In this document: one piece after another, positions 63,338 to 64,000 of the stretch | Numbering within the stretch: the first letter of the stretch is position 1 | Layout of the letters: the number at the start of each line of letters is the position of its first letter | Source of the DNA: Lacisediminihabitans sp046156175 | Lineage (GTDB): Bacteria; Actinomycetota; Actinomycetes; Actinomycetales; Microbacteriaceae | Length of the DNA: 64,000 nt | Direction: 5' to 3' | Assembly: GCF_046156175.1 (NCBI RefSeq) | Contig: NZ_JAYLVL010000001.1 | Coordinates: 940,211-1,004,210, forward strand | Translations under genes and position numbers: made by a program | The notes under the pieces: generated by a model | Databases searched by the model: none | Told to the model about the DNA's origin: nothing | The model's input: only the letters and a program-made list of their open reading frames with translations

Positions 63338-64000
63338 GAACCTGTTCCCTTCTTAATGGTGGGCGCGGCTTCCGGGGCCTTCTGCTCGGGCAGGCGCAGC
63401 AACTGGTCGTAGGCGGCAACCGACGGCAACGGCCGGGTGTCGGCCGGGAGGCCGGCGATGACGGCAGCCGGGTCGGCGAGGCGGCGCTGGGTGAGACTGA
63501 CCACCCGTCGCTCGGGACCACGACCATGTTCGACGAGAGGACGGTCGGGGCGGGACCCACCCAACGCTTCGTGCCGTCGGGCCTCGACCGCGACGACGTC
63601 GGCTGTGACCGCGCCGACCGTGAGCGCTGCAGTGATTCCGGCGACGATGTCCTCAGTCGCCATTGATCGGTGGAGAAGCAGGACGTCGATCAGTGCGCGG
63701 GTTCCACCGGCGTCACCGTCGGTCTTTCGTGCTGCCGCCCAGAACGCCTCGTGAGCCGATGTGAAGACGCCGGCTGCTCGAGCGTGGGCGAGAGCGGTCG
63801 ATCCCGGGAGGGCGCCGGGCTTGTGTTGGAGGACCTCGAGGTAGTGGTCGAGGCTCACGCTCTGCCCGTGCATAGTAACGACCCGAGGGTGCCGGGCAAT
63901 TTCCGTGCGCCCATCAAAGACAACGACTTCGGATGCGCGAAGAGATACCCGGACAAGCCGGCCGATGAATCGGACGGGGACCGAGTAGGACGCCATCCGA
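63334..64000 (-). CDS. istA: IS21-family transposase IstA, C-terminal part (runs off window)
   Basis: The visible 222 codons are the C-terminal region of an IS21 transposase: YSVPVRFIGRLVRVSLRASE (the post-catalytic beta-domain), HPRVVTMHGQSVSLDHYLEV and the family tail ending before istB. The DDE catalytic core and N-terminal HTH lie to the right of the window. The reading frame stays open to base 64000. Confidence 0.88.
   Translation of the reverse strand, partial: RMASYSVPVRFIGRLVRVSLRASEVVVFDGRTEIARHPRVVTMHGQSVSLDHYLEVLQHKPGALPGSTALAHARAAGVFTSAHEAFWAAARKTDGDAGGTRALIDVLLLHRSMATEDIVAGITAALTVGAVTADVVAVEARRHEALGGSRPDRPLVEHGRGPERRVVSLTQRRLADPAAVIAGLPADTRPLPSVAAYDQLLRLPEQKAPEAAPTIKKGTGS

Larger units (their letters stand above)
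61342..64000 (-). mobile_element. IS21-family element carrying a metal-resistance cargo (left part; runs off window)
   Basis: IS21-type istA-istB on the minus strand (from 62525 past the window end) is followed, after only 3 nt, by the convergent cmtR-type and efflux genes, and then by two direct repeats (61354-61375, 61398-61419) of the kind found at IS21 ends. The interval between istB and the left-end repeats is therefore occupied by two cargo genes. The exact left tip is not resolved; the right end is outside the window. Confidence 0.55.

Overview
The window is high-GC actinobacterial DNA. Dense gene packing, many ATGA/GTGA start-stop overlaps, frequent GTG starts, several leaderless-type promoters, a deazaflavin (FbiC-type) gene, SufS-SufU, and a CmtR-type metal sensor all point to Micrococcales, most likely Microbacteriaceae. 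The family assignment is an inference from gene content and composition, not from a marker gene.

From 1 to about 49 kb the window looks like chromosomal backbone with moderately variable genes. It opens with an operon for a split b-type cytochrome (1-980, minus), then an S9 peptidase, a collapsed short-chain dehydrogenase remnant, small membrane proteins, a GNAT-AAA+ fusion, a D,D-carboxypeptidase-like protein, stress genes and a LuxR-type regulator. Two unusual tandem-repeat arrays (6031-6235 and 9802-9975) begin inside the last codons of the preceding genes. A tRNA-Glu with its own terminator, a lipid kinase, a metallo-beta-lactamase-fold protein and cysK-cysE follow. From 13.9 to 26 kb lies lipid/alcohol and proline catabolism: a thiolase, a PucR-type regulator divergent from an aldehyde dehydrogenase - acyl-CoA ligase - GMC oxidoreductase operon, and a LysR regulator divergent from putA. 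From 27.4 to 34 kb is a LacI-controlled alpha-galactoside uptake and cleavage operon. OhrR-OsmC with a clear operator follows, then an overlapping fbiC - alpha/beta hydrolase - Baeyer-Villiger monooxygenase operon, lacZ, sufS-sufU, a frameshifted DUF2254 gene and ltrA.

At 49,070 there is only the 3' end of a tRNA-Gln with its terminator. This is the usual scar of an element integrated into a tRNA gene. Everything to its right (49.1-64 kb, extending past the window) looks like a genomic island with visibly lower GC in its non-coding parts: a decayed IS256-family copy, a second sugar ABC importer with a cellulase-like glycosidase, a 1,094-residue DUF5107/TPR protein and an AraC regulator, and finally an IS21-family element that appears to carry a CmtR-type metal sensor and a cation-efflux gene between istB and its terminal repeats.

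The most unusual single observation is the FbiC-type protein at 37576-39987. Its first (CofG) half has an intact radical-SAM CX3CX2C motif. Its second (CofH) half is otherwise recognisable but has no cysteine cluster. Other points of interest are the IS21 cargo arrangement, the tRNA-Gln scar, the gene-end-seeded repeat arrays, the GNAT-AAA+ fusion and the SGNH-like/GAF protein. All family assignments come from reading translated sequence and recalling family motifs; no database search was run.
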